Of a stretch of DNA of 64,000 nucleotides, positions 10,790-23,639 are shown in pieces. The notes under the pieces were generated by a model. That model worked only from the letters and a program-made list of their open reading frames with translations, did not search any database and was not told the DNA's origin. Source of the DNA: Ascaphus truei (lineage: Eukaryota > Chordata > Amphibia > Anura > Ascaphidae). Location: NCBI GenBank assembly GCA_036426205.1, contig CM071573.1, positions 69,508,585-69,572,584 on the forward strand, read 5' to 3'. The first letter of the stretch is position 1; every line of letters begins with the position of its first letter. The position numbers and the translations under genes were made by a program.

Positions 10790-11812
10790 TTAGGCGATAA
10801 TTTACTTAACCATTACCCCCCCAATACCTACCAAAGAAAACTACAGCCCCAAACACCCCCCCAATAAATTACAAATATATCCCCTCCCCCCGATACATCT
10901 TACAGAATATATCCCACTCCCCCGAATACGACTAAGCTACAAAATATGCCACCCCTCACCCCCAATACATTTACAGACTATCCCCGCCCAATACACTCCC
11001 AATACCCACCCACATTGCTCTACAGATAACACCCACCCAGCATCATAGAAATCCCCTCCCACATATACATACTACAAATTAACCCCACTCCCCACCAATA
11101 CATCTACAAAATATACCCCACTTCCACCACCAATACACTACAATATATTAACCACTCACTCCCACACCATACATCTACAAATATCCACGCCCCACTCACT
11201 ATCCCATCGCCACAAGCATTAACAATATAGCCCCACTTCCCCCAATACTCTACAATATAACCCACTCATCCCCACAATACATCTCATAACCCTCCCCCAA
11301 TAATTAGCAGTTCACAATTCCCCAATGTCGATTCCCCCCTCCCACACCCACCAATATACAAATATACCCCACTCACCCACCACTATACATCTACAAATCT
11401 ACCTCCACTCCCCACAAGATACATCTACAAAATATACACCACTCCACCCAATAGATCTACAGATATACCCATACTCCCCAATACATCTACAGATATACCC
11501 CACTCCCCCCAATACATCTACAATAGTATCCCCACTCCCCCCAATACATCTACAAATATATCCCCACTCCCCCCAAAATCTACAATACATACACTCACCA
11601 CAATATACAGTATCCCACCACACTTAAGTCCACTCCCCCCCAATACATCTACAAGAGGATACAACCACTACCCCCCAATACATCTACCAGAATATACACC
11701 CACTCCCCCCCAATAACATCTACAGAATTACCCTCCACCCCCCAATACATTACAGGATACTACCACAGATCCCACCATACATTCGACAGATATACCCCAC
11801 TCCCCCCCCCCA
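10790..11812. repeat. C-rich minisatellite, ~30-bp unit
   Basis: Repeats of a unit close to ATACATCTACAGATATACCC plus CACTCCCCCCA. Best preserved at 11455-11580, very irregular at 10800-11300 with many single-base gaps. The copy 2 array (35040-35862) is shorter, and its most regular part is at 35640-35830. The irregularity looks more like sequencing noise than ageing of the repeats. Confidence 0.85.
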
Positions 11813-12060
11813 ATGTATGGGGGGGGTTGGGGGTGTATTTTTATATGTATTGGGGGGTTGGGGAAAGCCGTTACATATGTATTGGGGGGGTGGTGGTGTA
11901 TTTTTATATGTATTGGGGGGGGGGGGGAAACCCGTTACATATGTATTGGGGGGGTGGTGGTGTATTTTTATATGTATTGGGGGGTGGAAAACCCGTTACA
12001 TATGTATTGGGGGGGGGGGGGGCGGGTGGGGGTGTATTTTTATATGTATTGGGGGGTTAA
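11813..12060. repeat. G-rich minisatellite, ~60-bp unit
   Basis: Four units of TGTATTTTTATATGTATTGG followed by a G run, alternating with AAACCCGTTACATATGTATT. It directly abuts the C-rich array, so base skew flips at 11812/11813. Copy 2 counterpart: 35861-36110. Confidence 0.85.
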
Positions 12061-12255
12061 GTCAAAGTTGTACGCCAAAATTTGTTTTTCCGTGGTAGGT
12101 GCGGCTGGGCCCAGGTGCGTGCCATGAGTTAGCGCTCTATGGCGTATTGGGGGAGGGGGGGACTGTTTGTGGCTAGTGGCTCTGCCGAGGAGGTCACGTA
12201 GTGATGCTGCTCCTTTCATTTGTCCTGGGCCCCATGATTTCTGTTGGCGGCTCTG

Positions 12256-12285
12256 ATTGTGTGTGTGTGTGTGTGTGTGTGTGTC
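12256..12285. repeat. (GT)n microsatellite
   Basis: About 14 GT units. Interrupted in copy 2 at 36217-36245. Confidence 0.9.
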
Positions 12286-12499
12286 TGTCAAGTGAAACAC
12301 ACTATATGAACTTTAAAATAGTAAATCCTCCTGTAATTTAAGTACTGCAAATTCAGCATACAAACAGAAATTACAACTCCCCTCCATTTCAGCCTTCCCA
12401 CTTGCTCTTGTCCCCACCCCTCTGCCTTCTGTCACTCCCCTTGTAGCTAGAGACGTCTCCCAAACTCAAATTACAACTTTCGCTTGGGCTATGGAGACG

Positions 12500-12549
12500 G
12501 GAGACGTCATCTGTAGCCGAAGCTGTAGCCGGCACTATAAGCGCAGCCT
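12500..12549. mobile_element. Right end of a type A GC-rich MITE
   Basis: Ends GCCGGCACTATAAGCGCAGCC, the type A terminal repeat, after a GAGACGTCATC motif. The left half is not recognisable, so this is a fragment. Confidence 0.5.
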
Positions 12550-12879
12550 AGAGACGTGGGAGGTCTCCAAGTTTCCTATTCACTTTTCAGAAACTCTTAT
12601 TATTGTATTATTTATCTATCTATTATCTATCTGGTGGGTTTTTATTAAAAAAAAATTGTACCCAGTTTTGAGTAAGAGTTTTGCCATATCTCCTTCTTGT
12701 GATAACCGGCCGGTTATTAATCACTATGGGTACACCTGTCCCCATGGTGGTTTTATAGATTAAGGTTTTTGTTTTGGTATTGTCCTCTCTGTTTCTGTGT
12801 ATCATTTGCTAGTCCCCCCCCCCCCTATTTGACCTTAATTTCTTTAGTCCAGCAGTCAGGGTTTCAATCAGTTTTCTTG

Positions 12880-13765
12880 TTTATTATTTTTCATATGCTC
12901 ATTATTTTTTGAAATATTTAGGACTCGGATACAATACCCTGAAGTATTGAATAATGCACATATTTATGGCCCATATTTGTGGTCAGCACCAACCTTTTTG
13001 ACTCCAACATCAAGAAGAAAGTCTTCCAAATATTTAGATACATATAAATATATAATTTAATCACACCCCATAAGAAAACAAATGCTACACCTGGATGGTG
13101 AGATGCACCCAAGTTAGCAGTGTCACCGTATTGCCAACTTTTTGTTAACGGTGAGAGTTTACTGGTCTGTACTTGAACGGTATGGATATTGCTACCGGCG
13201 GTGTTGAGTGTAGCAGTATATCACGGAGTGGTCATGTACTGTAGATGTTTTCAAGGCAACATTGTCTGTGTCCAATTTCAATGTTCCCACAATATGTAAC
13301 AGCTTGATAATACGATAAATAAATATTATGATAAAATAATTAGCCACCTCCACCTGCGTCCAATTCTGGCAAAAGTCAAAATAGCGATTACCAGGCCAAT
13401 GGTTCGACGTGGCTTTAGAAAAAAGTAAAAAGATTACCAAGTTCCTTAAAAAGTACCTTTCTTTTTAATACTGTGTTGGTCGCTTCACATCTGGACCCGA
13501 TCCTAGTTCATCTGTTTCCTGATATAAAATTATTTAGCACTTGCTCAAAATACTTTGGTAGTCAGACTGCGTAAGACAATACATAATACTGAGCTCACAC
13601 ACAGCTTAAAATGGTTATTGGCCCAAGAGGGTTTATAATGGCTTATTTCCCATAATTCCCTGAAAAGGGTCTTCTTAATGTCCACAGTTTTTGGTATAGT
13701 CTTTGGAGTTATAATATACAGCATTTGGGAGAGAAAAAAAACCTATACAAAAATGTATATCGAAG
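12880..13765 (-). other. fut11: Possible fut11 3' UTR
   Basis: Sequence downstream of the fut11 stop codon on the minus strand. The first plausible polyadenylation signal that I see is AATAAA at 12885-12880. Extent not proven. Its copy in the second repeat is about 36830-37712. Confidence 0.3.
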
Positions 13766-13913
13766 TCAGTGATTCATGCTTCGTTTTATAAAGATTTCAT
13801 GCATATAATCCCAAAAGTTTCCTTGGTCAGTTTCATTCCGATGGATCATGGAGGTAAGAGCTTCCGCCTGGTCAAGACTCTGCCAATAATCCTGCAGCCA
13901 CATCTGTTTCCAA
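13766..13913 (-). CDS. fut11: fut11 exon 3 (last coding exon), intact copy
   Basis: Acceptor TTTCAG at 13914 and onward. The exon begins with one base completing the serine codon left by exon 2 and runs 48 codons to TGA at 13768-13766. It encodes [20 protein letters not shown] and ends ...[14 protein letters not shown], matching the C-terminus of vertebrate FUT11. Phase fits exon 2 exactly (1140 + 626 + 148 = 1914 nt, 638 codons with stop). The exon is open here, yet it lies 25 kb from exon 2. A broken copy (37714-37858) lies only 1.1 kb from exon 2. Confidence 0.9.
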
Positions 13914-14219
13914 CTGAAAGAAACCAACACAACGAGAACCATTAAGAACAGAGGAGAATACTAATTATTTCCCCACTAAACCAGGATGTTGTTACACTCA
14001 TGAGAATTTTAGAAAAAAAATAATAATAATAATATATTAATATATGAAAATGAAAGGAAATTGCAGACAAACTGTAAAACAAATAAATAAAAGTAAGATG
14101 CAGGAGAGAGAAAACATAGTGGTAACATCAGAGCCTTGGGCAAATCAGATTTAAATCCTATTATCAGTTCCTCGTGACCCCGGGCCAGGAGCAAAACTTT
14201 AGAATGTACGCTCTGTAAA

Positions 14220-15573
14220 GGTGTCTGCCTTGTCGTGGCTCGCAAGCTTACAACGCTTTGGCCAAAGGGTTAAACTAAATTACTCTTTTTCAAGAGAATA
14301 TATAAGTATTTTACTGTGTATTTTTGTCATGTTGGATGTAGCATTGGGCTTCTCTGTTGTCTGTTGTATACATATGCACTCCTTTTTGACACTAATATAT
14401 ACATATATATTTTGTGGGGGCTCAGGGGTTCCCCAAAAGAGCCTGCTGGGGTTTTGTGTTTTGTTAACCCACAGCTTTTATTAGCAAACAAATACTGGTG
14501 GTGTCAGATCGCACCCACGCGTGTTTTAGGTCACCTGCGCTATATAAAATCGTGCCCAGCAGGAAATAATAATAATATACCACCAGCCAAACCGGCAGGC
14601 CTTCACCAGACCGGCTGCCGTAGCCACAGCCCCGAAAACACCTTCCCCACCGGATCACTGATCCAACCTCACCACGTGGAACCTGACCACCACCCACCAC
14701 AGCTATGACAAACACCCACATTTATCTTTCATATCCTTTCCATCGTACTCTATTTTTTTTACCATTGTTTTTATTTTCATTACGTTATATACACCTTCTC
14801 TTTATAATAATATAACACGTTATAATCATAGCAAACATCAGATACATTAACACGTATACCAAACCAATAGCAACAGAGCAGAATCCTCAAGGGAGGCCAG
14901 CAGCAAAGATGTTCTCATACTCTCCCTCAATGCCCTCCCCATACTCTGACCAACACAGTGCTATTGTTTCACTTGTGGCCTCAAGCTTCTCTCCCCCCTC
15001 CCCACCATTTTCCCCTCTGACTTTTAATTGAATGGGAAACAATCTCCGGCCCCAACCTCCTTTTAATTGTAAAATCAACAGATTTTGTGCTGCAAGCAAA
15101 ATATTCAGGAAGCGGTGTTTATCTCTGCAAGAAATGTGTCGCCCATACTAACTGAATGAAAGCCAGTTACATTTATTCTACTAGGTTTAAAGCCGCAGTG
15201 TCACCCCCTCACTACTACTCGGCGACAGAATATCCCTGCTTCAGCACAGGTGGCTCATTCAGTTTCTAATACAGGGGGACACACCAAACCCTGTACTCCC
15301 ATAATAAACCACACAGAATCCAGTTGGACAAAGCAGGTGCATTTTGCGTCCAATATCTGGACCAACTCTAGCTACTTAGGGAGACCAGCTATTTTTAAGC
15401 TATCAAAATGTAAAAAAAAAAAAAAAAAGTCCCTCAACCCAGCGCAATTTAACAGAAAAGGAGGAAATCTCCCACAATCCCGTCCAAATTCTCCGACAGA
15501 TTGCACCGGCGGAGACGGCATGATCTGTATCGATAAGCAAGTGAGGCAGATTTATTTTGGAGATATCAGATCT

Positions 15574-15576
<3 letters not shown>
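14220..15576. other. Sequence absent from copy 2, no gene recognised
   Basis: This stretch separates the duplicated segment from the hairpin repeat at 15600. In the second copy the corresponding place is only about 160 bp of TA repeat (38164-38322). It contains a short (AAT)n tract near 14570 and a fragment starting TTTAAAGCCGCAGTG at 15186, which resembles the TTAA MITE terminus, then CCCTGCTTCAGCACAGGTGG (hAT MITE core) at 15235. No exon seen. Confidence 0.5.
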
Positions 15577-15604
<28 letters not shown>

Positions 15605-15605
15605 G
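15577..15605. repeat. (CA)n(TA)n microsatellite
   Basis: CACACA followed by TATATA, leading directly into the hairpin repeat. The same junction is seen at 38285-38322. Confidence 0.8.
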
Positions 15606-15860
15606 ATAACAAATCACTGGCACTCCAATAGAAATTCAATAATGAATAGGTGCATGTCCCATATAAATAATAAAAGTATACATTACCGCATAGCAGCAAA
15701 AAGGGAGACAGCACTCAGGTGAATGAAAATAAATGTATTAAATACAGCACATAACTCCAAAACTCAAAAAATAAGTATTAAATTACAGCAATAACTCCAA
15801 GTTATGTGCTGTACTTTTAATACATTTATTTCATTCAACCTGCGTGTGTTCTTATGTGCT
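15606..15860. repeat. Hairpin repeat shared with 38323-38570
   Basis: Contains CACTCCAATAGAAATTC, CGCATAGCAGCAAAAAGGGA and TAAATACAGCACATAACTCC, followed by a degenerate inverse (AGTTATGTGCTGTA). The copy at 38403-38548 keeps a nearly complete inverted arm. It is probably a foldback transposon. Here the second arm is much eroded. Confidence 0.65.
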
Positions 15861-18800
15861 TGCGGTTAATGTATATTGTATTTATACCTATATATATTAT
15901 CGATAATAGATGCTTATTTTATATATTATATAGTATATATTATATATATTAAAAGGCTTGTGTCGATTCATTTTTTGGGTCTATCCAAACCTGTTCAATG
16001 CCAATATGTCTAGTTGCACAAAGCTAGCGCAAAGCAATGAGGTGTTCATACTCAGAGCATAAGAACCTTCTTAAAACGTTCTGGCCTCTCTGCAGACAAT
16101 ACAGCAAGGAGAACACTCACTGATGCCTGCAATCTTTGACAGTAACCACTGTTTACCTATTTGGCCACCCGCCTGGCTTTGGTTGGGAGACTTACGAGTT
16201 TGTGGGTCTGAGTCTATTGAGAACAATTAATGATGTGATTAGGCCATACAATGGTATGAGTACTCTATTAAAACTTTTATACATGGGACTAAGCCAAACC
16301 TGAATACATAAACATTGATTTGCTCTTCAAGTCTAAAATAAAACCTGAATATAGAAATAAGGGGGAAAAATTTAATTCCAATTGCCTAAAATGGTTACCA
16401 AGATAGTGAATCCTGTAAAATGGCAAAGCATGGCTGTTTGGGTTTAGGGGTTAAACTGAATTGTCTTAACCCCTTTGGCTGGATGGACCAAGCTAGGCAC
16501 CCCGAAGGTCCGTCAAGACCATATTATTGGTATGTTACAGCAAAGATCAGATGCATCTTTAACCTAGAAAATGGTAAAAACCATGTTTTGAAAGGCACAG
16601 ACGTAGTCAGTCATGCTTCAGGGAACCACCCAGATCTCCAGAAAAATATTCCTCGAGAGGGTCTCCCCCGTCTTCGGGGAAAAGTCCCCTTGGCTCGGGT
16701 GGAAAGGGAGGGAAAAAGACCAGAGCGTAAGATGGGACTTTCCCCTCGCCCTCCTCCTCCCCCTCCTTTGCTTTCTTCTCTCTCATATCTACCTCCCTTT
16801 ACGCTGATTCGGTAATTTGTTTTTTTTTCAGAACACTCCAATCCGTTAGTTCGTTCGTTCTACTTTCTAATTCTTAAGCCTCATCAATTATTTTTCTTTA
16901 CTACAGCACGTTATCCTTTTCGCTCACGCTTTCTTACCTGCTAGCTAATCCAAGCTTTACCTGTATAGTTCATCGAACCAGGAACGGTTTTTTTAACACA
17001 GCTCTTCATTTATGTGCTAGCAACATAAAACCAGTTATTAAAAATTAAACCGCTAGTCAACCCAGGTATTATTATAGCCACAATGGCTGAAGAACAGAAA
17101 CATTGGTATTTGTGGCGACCGTGGCAAAACATATGCAAAACTTTGATCCAAAATAAGAACCAGGACATGTGACATTAAACCCTTTGATTTTTCCAAAACC
17201 TTTTCCCTGGAAAAGCAAAAATGAGGGGCACACATGGACAAAGTATGTCGAGGCGGCGAGAGAGTGCATTTTGGATAGTTCTCAGGTGAGTAGAGACCGC
17301 ATCTAGAAATTAGAAATTAATTGCCAACACGTTTTGTTTGAAAAAAACATTGTGGACCAGGAGGATCTCGGCCCACCAAACCCCCATGAGACATGGGTCT
17401 GCCATTACTTTACCCCATTTTCCTGGCATTTAGGGGGAGGTCAGTGTCACATTGCCATCAAGGTATGTATGAATGCAGTCATTACAACATTGATTGGATG
17501 GAGCTGTGCTGCTGCAGGGTTGAGAAAGCAGGAGATTCAGCTTGTTACCAGGGAATGTAGTGCCAAACAGGTGTGGGAGTTGCCACACAGACATAACACA
17601 ATTTCCGCCTGGGGAAAATCAGTCATGGCTCATCCTTCAGAATAATAAGCGCTGTGGGGAGGGGAGGGGGGGGTTGGGGGTGGGGGTCCTTCATTGTCTA
17701 TATTCAGTTACACACGGTATAACAACAGCACATATATAAGACCAGTCCAATGTCGTGTTATCTGCCTAAACCAGTATGAAAAAGCAGGCATGAAAGGAAA
17801 TGTAGCATAACAGAATGAATGCGTTCGACCTACCCTAAGAAACAGAATGAATCAGTACACTCTCACCGAATACCCCCCTGAGAGTAGGCAGCTAGGAAAT
17901 TGGCCCACAAGTTTAGGATTACAAATAGGCTACTTTATTCAATTATTCCTTAATGATGAGTTTCATGTCAAAGTGTTCACGGTGTGGTTTCACTTAGTGT
18001 GTGTAATTTCGTTACTTTCCCCAGGGTTGAAACACAGTCCAGACATTGGAGGTGTCCAGTTGGCACTTTCCAGCGGGGCCCCGAGGGGTAGGGAGGAGAG
18101 CCCCCACACCATGAGGGGGAGACGGGCGTCACGGGGGGAAGGAGCGCAAGAAAACGGGGAGGTTGCGCATTTATACACATGTGCTTCCGTGTAGGGATTA
18201 TTTTGTGTAGTATTCTATGAATCCTTTTCTCCTGGAGCACCCCATGCCTGTAATATATAAATAGGAGTATACGCCAGCTTTTTTGGGGGATCAGTACATT
18301 GTTGGTGTCATGCGGGTTAGTCTGTGTGCGTGAGAGAGAGAGGTGTGTGTCTCTTACAGACTTTACTGACAAAAGATCATAAAAACCAAAACATTCATTT
18401 TTAATTGTTCAAGGAAGGCTTTTACACAGTTCAAAACTCGTATGAAGGTATAGCCCAAAGCACTTGTATACCTGTGTCTCAGAGTATTACCAGAATGCCA
18501 AGGTGACATGATCATTGATTGGGTTTATCATGTTGATTCTAGGACTGCAGATATGCCCAGTATCAGTCTGTTCCATAAAAGCTGCCACTGCTCAGCTCTC
18601 ATCTCGCCAAATCAAGCCCCTTCAGTGCTCATGGGTCCCAACTATATTGCATTCGCAGGACCACCAAAAATGGCATGAGAAATCTGTCCCAAACCTCAGG
18701 AAAAAAAAAATGCAGTCAGTTGGAAATTAAAGTTACACTTTTATATCTCATGGTCGAAGATTGGAAACCTTATCAGAGTGCGTTATTTGTTTTGGTGGTT

Positions 18801-19275
18801 GAAGCCGTCCTGCTTGTTGCACCTTATTAATTCCGATTTTTATATGCCTGAAAGAGAGAACAAAAATAGGCAACTATTTCCTATTATTAAACAGCATTGG
18901 AAAAAAATATATATATTGTTGCAGTGTCTATTCTATATATATTTCTAAGTTGTTATTCCGTTTGTGTGTTATGGTCAAAGATCGAAATCTCAAAACGGCA
19001 CGAAGTTAGAGTAGCACAACAAAACCTTACTGGACTTGTTAAAACAAAAAAATGTAAAGCGCCCCGAATGGGTTGTGGGTTTGAATATGGGGCACTGGAG
19101 CAAAAATAAATGAAAGCAAAAACAAAAACAAAAGGTCATGTGACGGAACCAGTCCGGTTGCAATGAGTGTTTGCTAATAATGAAGGAAATGCAGGATGAA
19201 AGTAAACATAATCACAAACCCGGTGATGGGTGCAGCTTATGATATAGGGAACCCCCGTCCATTTGTATGACCGTA
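15861..19275. other. Spacer, no gene recognised
   Basis: AT-rich sequence with scattered short ORFs, none with recognisable protein similarity. A G-rich patch at 17654-17687 (GGGGAGGGGAGGGGGGGGTT) could form a G-quadruplex. No match elsewhere in the window was seen. Confidence 0.5.
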
Positions 19276-22200
19276 ACAACAAAAAGAAAAAATAAGAAGC
19301 GCAGGACAATGGGGGTGTGATTAAAACTAATATACTTGTAATGAATGAATTGTTCCCAAGGAGAAAACATTCGGGGACAAACAATTGTTATCAAATGCAT
19401 GAATGGTTAATTAAACACAAAATATATGTAGTGCTGAGTGAAAAGATATGCGGTAACACATGATACTCTACAGACGAATTGAAAGAACGGGAGTTGCCCG
19501 AGTAAAAAGTCTTAGTCCTGTAGGTAGTGCACTGCACGGGCAGGTATTGGTTGAAGAGGGGTACCCCAGGGTAGAGGACAATATGGAAAAGCTCACCTTC
19601 GATACTGCAGATCCTTGACGGTCTGTGTCCCTCTGAGGCACGAAGCAATGCTCCGGTGCACACAGCTTGAATTTGTGCTGACCTCGCGAACCACGCAGCC
19701 ATCGGGTGTCCAGGTCTGAGTCACTTCAGGCTGCGACGCCCAGACCCTTCCCGGTGGTCTCTGGGCTCCGTCTCTCAGCGCCTTCCTCTGAGGTTAGAAT
19801 TGACCGAGGACAGACAGCGCAGCGAGTTGGAGTATTGACGTCATATCAAACGCCTGATAGCAGCAAACACTCTATTCTCCTTCCTCCTACGCGTTTCAAC
19901 CAAAAGGCTTCGTTTCAGGATAACGTCACACCATGCTCCTTCATAATTTATAGTTAGTTAATTGCGATCATTTAATTGCCCAATTGAAGGATCATTGATT
20001 TGACTTAAATTCATATAGGTAACCATATTGGTACAGAAGGGTTGCAACAGATATAGGGAGGGTTTCATGTCACAAAAAAAAAACAAAAAGAAACACACAC
20101 AAAGTTGATACAAATACTTAAAATCTTTATAAATGCATGTTAGTGTATTTAAAATAAACATTTGGCTAATTGATATAAATTGATATTTGAACAGTATAAT
20201 ACAATAAAATGACGGAATCATTCCTTTAAGAAAAGGCAGGTACTGTTAAACACTAAAAATTCCGTGGTAAATAATGTTGGTTTTCTATTAAAAATGAATT
20301 TGCCATTAAATATTTAAATTTGTTGTTGGTTTTGTTCTTGGTTGTATATATTAGCTGGATAGGTAAAACACATTAAAATTCAACATTAAATACCCCAATT
20401 GCTAAATCGACAGAGAAATACTACCTGAGGGTTATCCTACAAAGATTCTGAGAAAGTTTATATATGTCTCTTATTCTTAAAAAACATAGTGAGAGGGTTT
20501 ATACTATCAAATTTTAATCAAATAGATACTTACAAAATAGATACAAAGATTAATGACATAGTCTTGATGACAACAGTTAAAAAGTTCTGTTATTTTTAAA
20601 AAAATAGATATGTTTAAAATAAGATTAAATGAAAATAATAAAATAAAGTATAGAAGGTGATTGTCCACTCTGTGATTTTCACCGTTTATTTTTATTTTTA
20701 GTTCGTATTATTAAATATTATTTTTATTTCTATTATTATTTTATTTTAATCTTATTTTTAATTCTTTAATCTTTAAACTTCTTGTCATTTGGGGATTTGG
20801 CGTGACAGACATCAAACTAGTGGAAAGCTACAAAGATCCCAGTTCTGCGTTCAGACATACATGGATCATAGGTTTGTAATTTAAAACAGTAGGGTCTCTT
20901 GTTTCTAAGTTTAGGCGTCTGGCACCTCTTAGAGTTGATGGATGAGGTGGTTCAATGCCCACAATTGATAAACCTCTACATCTTGTTGTGGAATGTTAAA
21001 AAATGGCGAGAAACCCAGTGTCCCAGAAAACCCCTTAGAATGTCATCCTATGCTCAGTGAACGTTCCTTTAGGGGTTCCGTCGTTGACCATATAGTTAAA
21101 GACCGCAGGGACAACTCAGCAGATAGAACCAACAGATGTGTATACAGTAATAAAACTGGGGTTTAGTTTGAATTTCTCTCCCGTGACATTAGATGTATAT
21201 TCAGTACACTTGTTTTTATGTGTTTGCAGGGTTAGGTAAATTGTAGCCCACACTTATAGCAGCCAACTTGGGCATGATGGTAACCACGACATGGTTTGTT
21301 CAGTCCTAATGCATTTGATTGGTTTTGTTTTGATTTTAAAACGTAGAGCTAAAACAGTATAAGGTTTCTGCTCTTACTCAAAACAATCCCTGGCTGTTTG
21401 TGGTTAATGTCTTACCTATGACTGGATCATTAAAATGATAACCCCACTGTTTTGTGAGAATCTTCTTAATTTCATTACTGGACACCAGTGTATGTGGAAT
21501 GAATAAACATTCGCTCTTTATATTTATCTGTGATCTGTGTTTGGTTTAAAAAGTCTTGTGAGTGGGGAATTTCTTATTGGTGTTATTTTTATTAGAATTT
21601 TATTCTGTGAGGAAGCTCAATCGTTTTGCCCATTCACTTTTAGAAAAGCTGCATCGAGTTTGTCTTTGCTATAAACCTTTGCTAAACTTTCTGGAAGGTT
21701 TGTTTCTAGCCATTTTTTAACAGCCACAACAACGATTGAGGGGTTTATCAATTGTGGGCATGAACACATCAGCCAATACAATTAAGAGGTGACAGACTCC
21801 TAAAACTTAGGAAAAAACACGAGGAACCTTAATGGATATTAAAATTACAAACTATGGTCAGTAGGGAGAACGAAGAACGGGATCTTTAGCTTCCACTAGT
21901 TTGATGTCTGTACCCAAAGCCCAAAAATGACAAGAAGTTTAAAAAGATGAAAGATTAAACATAAGAGTTAAAAATAAAAATAATAATAGAAATAAAAATA
22001 ATATATAATAATAAGAATAAAAATAAAAAATAAAAATAAAGGTGAAAATCAAACAGAGTTGACTAACCTCTATATGTTTATTTTATTTTTTATATAATCT
22101 ATTTTAAACATATATATTTTTTAAAAAATAATATATTTTTAAAAAAATGTTGTCTCAAGACTATGTATTTGAATATTGTATCTATGTGTGTAAGTATTTC

Positions 22201-23468
22201 TATTGATTAAAATTGTTAGTATAATTAAACCGTCCAATATGTATTTTACGAATAATAGACTATATATATAACTGTTTCAGAACGCTGTAGGAATAACCCT
22301 TCATGGAGTATTTCTTGTCTATTTAAGCAACTTGGGGCGTATTTATTTGGAATTTTAAAGGTGTTTGTAACTATCCAGTAATATATACAACCAAGAACTA
22401 AAAACCAACCAACAAATTAATAGATTAAGGAAATTCATTTTATAAGAGAAACCCAAGTATTACCACTGATTTTAGTGTTTAACAAGGAACGCCTTGTCTT
22501 AAAGGATGTATTCAGTTCATTTTATTGTATTATTAACTGTTTAAATATCAAGTTAATATCAATTTAATCAAATGTTTATTTTAAATACACTAACATGCAT
22601 TTTATAAGATTTTAAGTAGTTTGTATAAACTTTGTGTGTGTTCTTTTGTTGTTTTTTTTTTGTGACTGAACATCCATATATACGGGTTTGCACCATCTGT
22701 ACAAATAGTGGGTGACCTATATGAATTTAAGTTCAAAATAAATGAGCCTTCAATTGGAAATTAAAGATAGCAATTATAATAAGCTATCAATTATGAAGGA
22801 GCATGGGTTGGTGACGTTATCCCCTGACGAAGCATTTTGGTGAGAAACGCGAGGAGGAGGAGCAACTAGAGTGTTGGCGGCTATCAGTTGGTTTTGAGAG
22901 GACCGCGTCAATACCACTCGCTGCGCGGTCTGTATTGGTAATTCTTAACTCAGGAGAAGGAGCGCTTGAGAGACGGAGCCAGCGACCACCGGGAAGGGTC
23001 TGTGCCGTCACAGCCGGGAAGTGACATCAGACCTGGACACCCCGGAGGGCTGCGTGGTGTGTATCGCGAGGTGCAGCACATTCAAGGCGGTGTGACCGGA
23101 GCAGCAGTTTATAGTGATCAGAGGGAAAACAGGACAGTCAAGGGATCATGCAGTATTCGAAAGGGTGAGCTTTTTCCAATATGTCTCTACCTGGGGTGGG
23201 GTAACCCCTCTTCACCAATACCTGCCCGGCAGTGCACTACTTACCGGACTAAGACTTTTACCTCGGGCAACTCCCGTTTCATTCTCTGTAGAGTGATCAG
23301 GTGTTACCGCATATATTTTCAATCAGCACTAATATATTTTGTTAATTAACATTATGATTGAAACATTGGTGTCCCCGAGGATGTTTCTTGAGGACAAGTT
23401 CATTCATATTAAAGATATAGTGTAATTCACAACCCCCATGGTCTGCGCTTCTTTTTTCTTTTTGTTGT
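19276..23468. mobile_element. 4.2-kb foldback element (large imperfect palindrome)
   Basis: The left arm (about 19276-21030) is repeated in inverted form as the right arm (about 21690-23468). Paired landmarks are ACAACAAAAAG at the outer ends, GGGAGTTGCCCGAG near 19490 with its inverse near 23270, GACGGAGCC with its inverse around 19765 and 22975, the TGATAAACCCCT/AGGGGTTTATCA blocks near 20965 and 21745, and ATCAAACTAGTGGAAGCT on both sides. The loop of about 0.65 kb has no recognisable gene. Arms differ by many substitutions and indels. No target duplication found. It contains the motif GAAACGCG on one side and its inverse on the other, as in some frog foldback transposons. No transposase seen. 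Confidence 0.8.
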
Positions 23469-23639
23469 AAGGGACATTGTGCTGCGGATTTGTAGGTCAA
23501 AGCAAACTATGTTTGAGCTTCCAATATGACTCACCTCCCAAATATGGCACATTCTAAGTTTCCAGCGGGTTTGTCCTGCAAAAAGTTTAAGAAGGAGCAG
23601 GGGGCGGGGCTACTTCGGAGGGGGCGGTTGTCCGTGTGG

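Larger units (their letters stand above)
1..14219. repeat. Copy 1 of a 14-kb direct duplication
   Basis: This segment matches about 24091-38163 end to end in the same orientation: G-rich start, chchd1 exon 1, LTR, MITEs, SINE, paired minisatellites and fut11 exon 3 all occur in the same order. Copy 1 is the cleaner one, since both exons it contains are open and have proper splice sites. The left end is cut by the window edge inside a G-rich minisatellite. The match stops at 14219, where the flanks diverge. Net length differs by about 150 bp, mostly from many small indels. Confidence 0.95.

Noticed and set aside
10790..11812. CRISPR-like regular array
   Set aside because: There are no unique spacers. 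The whole unit is repeated, as in a minisatellite, and the host is a vertebrate.
11817..12098. Overlapping Gly/Tyr-rich ORFs (77-104 codons)
   Set aside because: Three frames of one G-rich minisatellite.
19706..23349. ORFs of 60-127 codons inside the foldback element
   Set aside because: They fall in the inverted arms, are not conserved between the two arms, and show no transposase or other motif.
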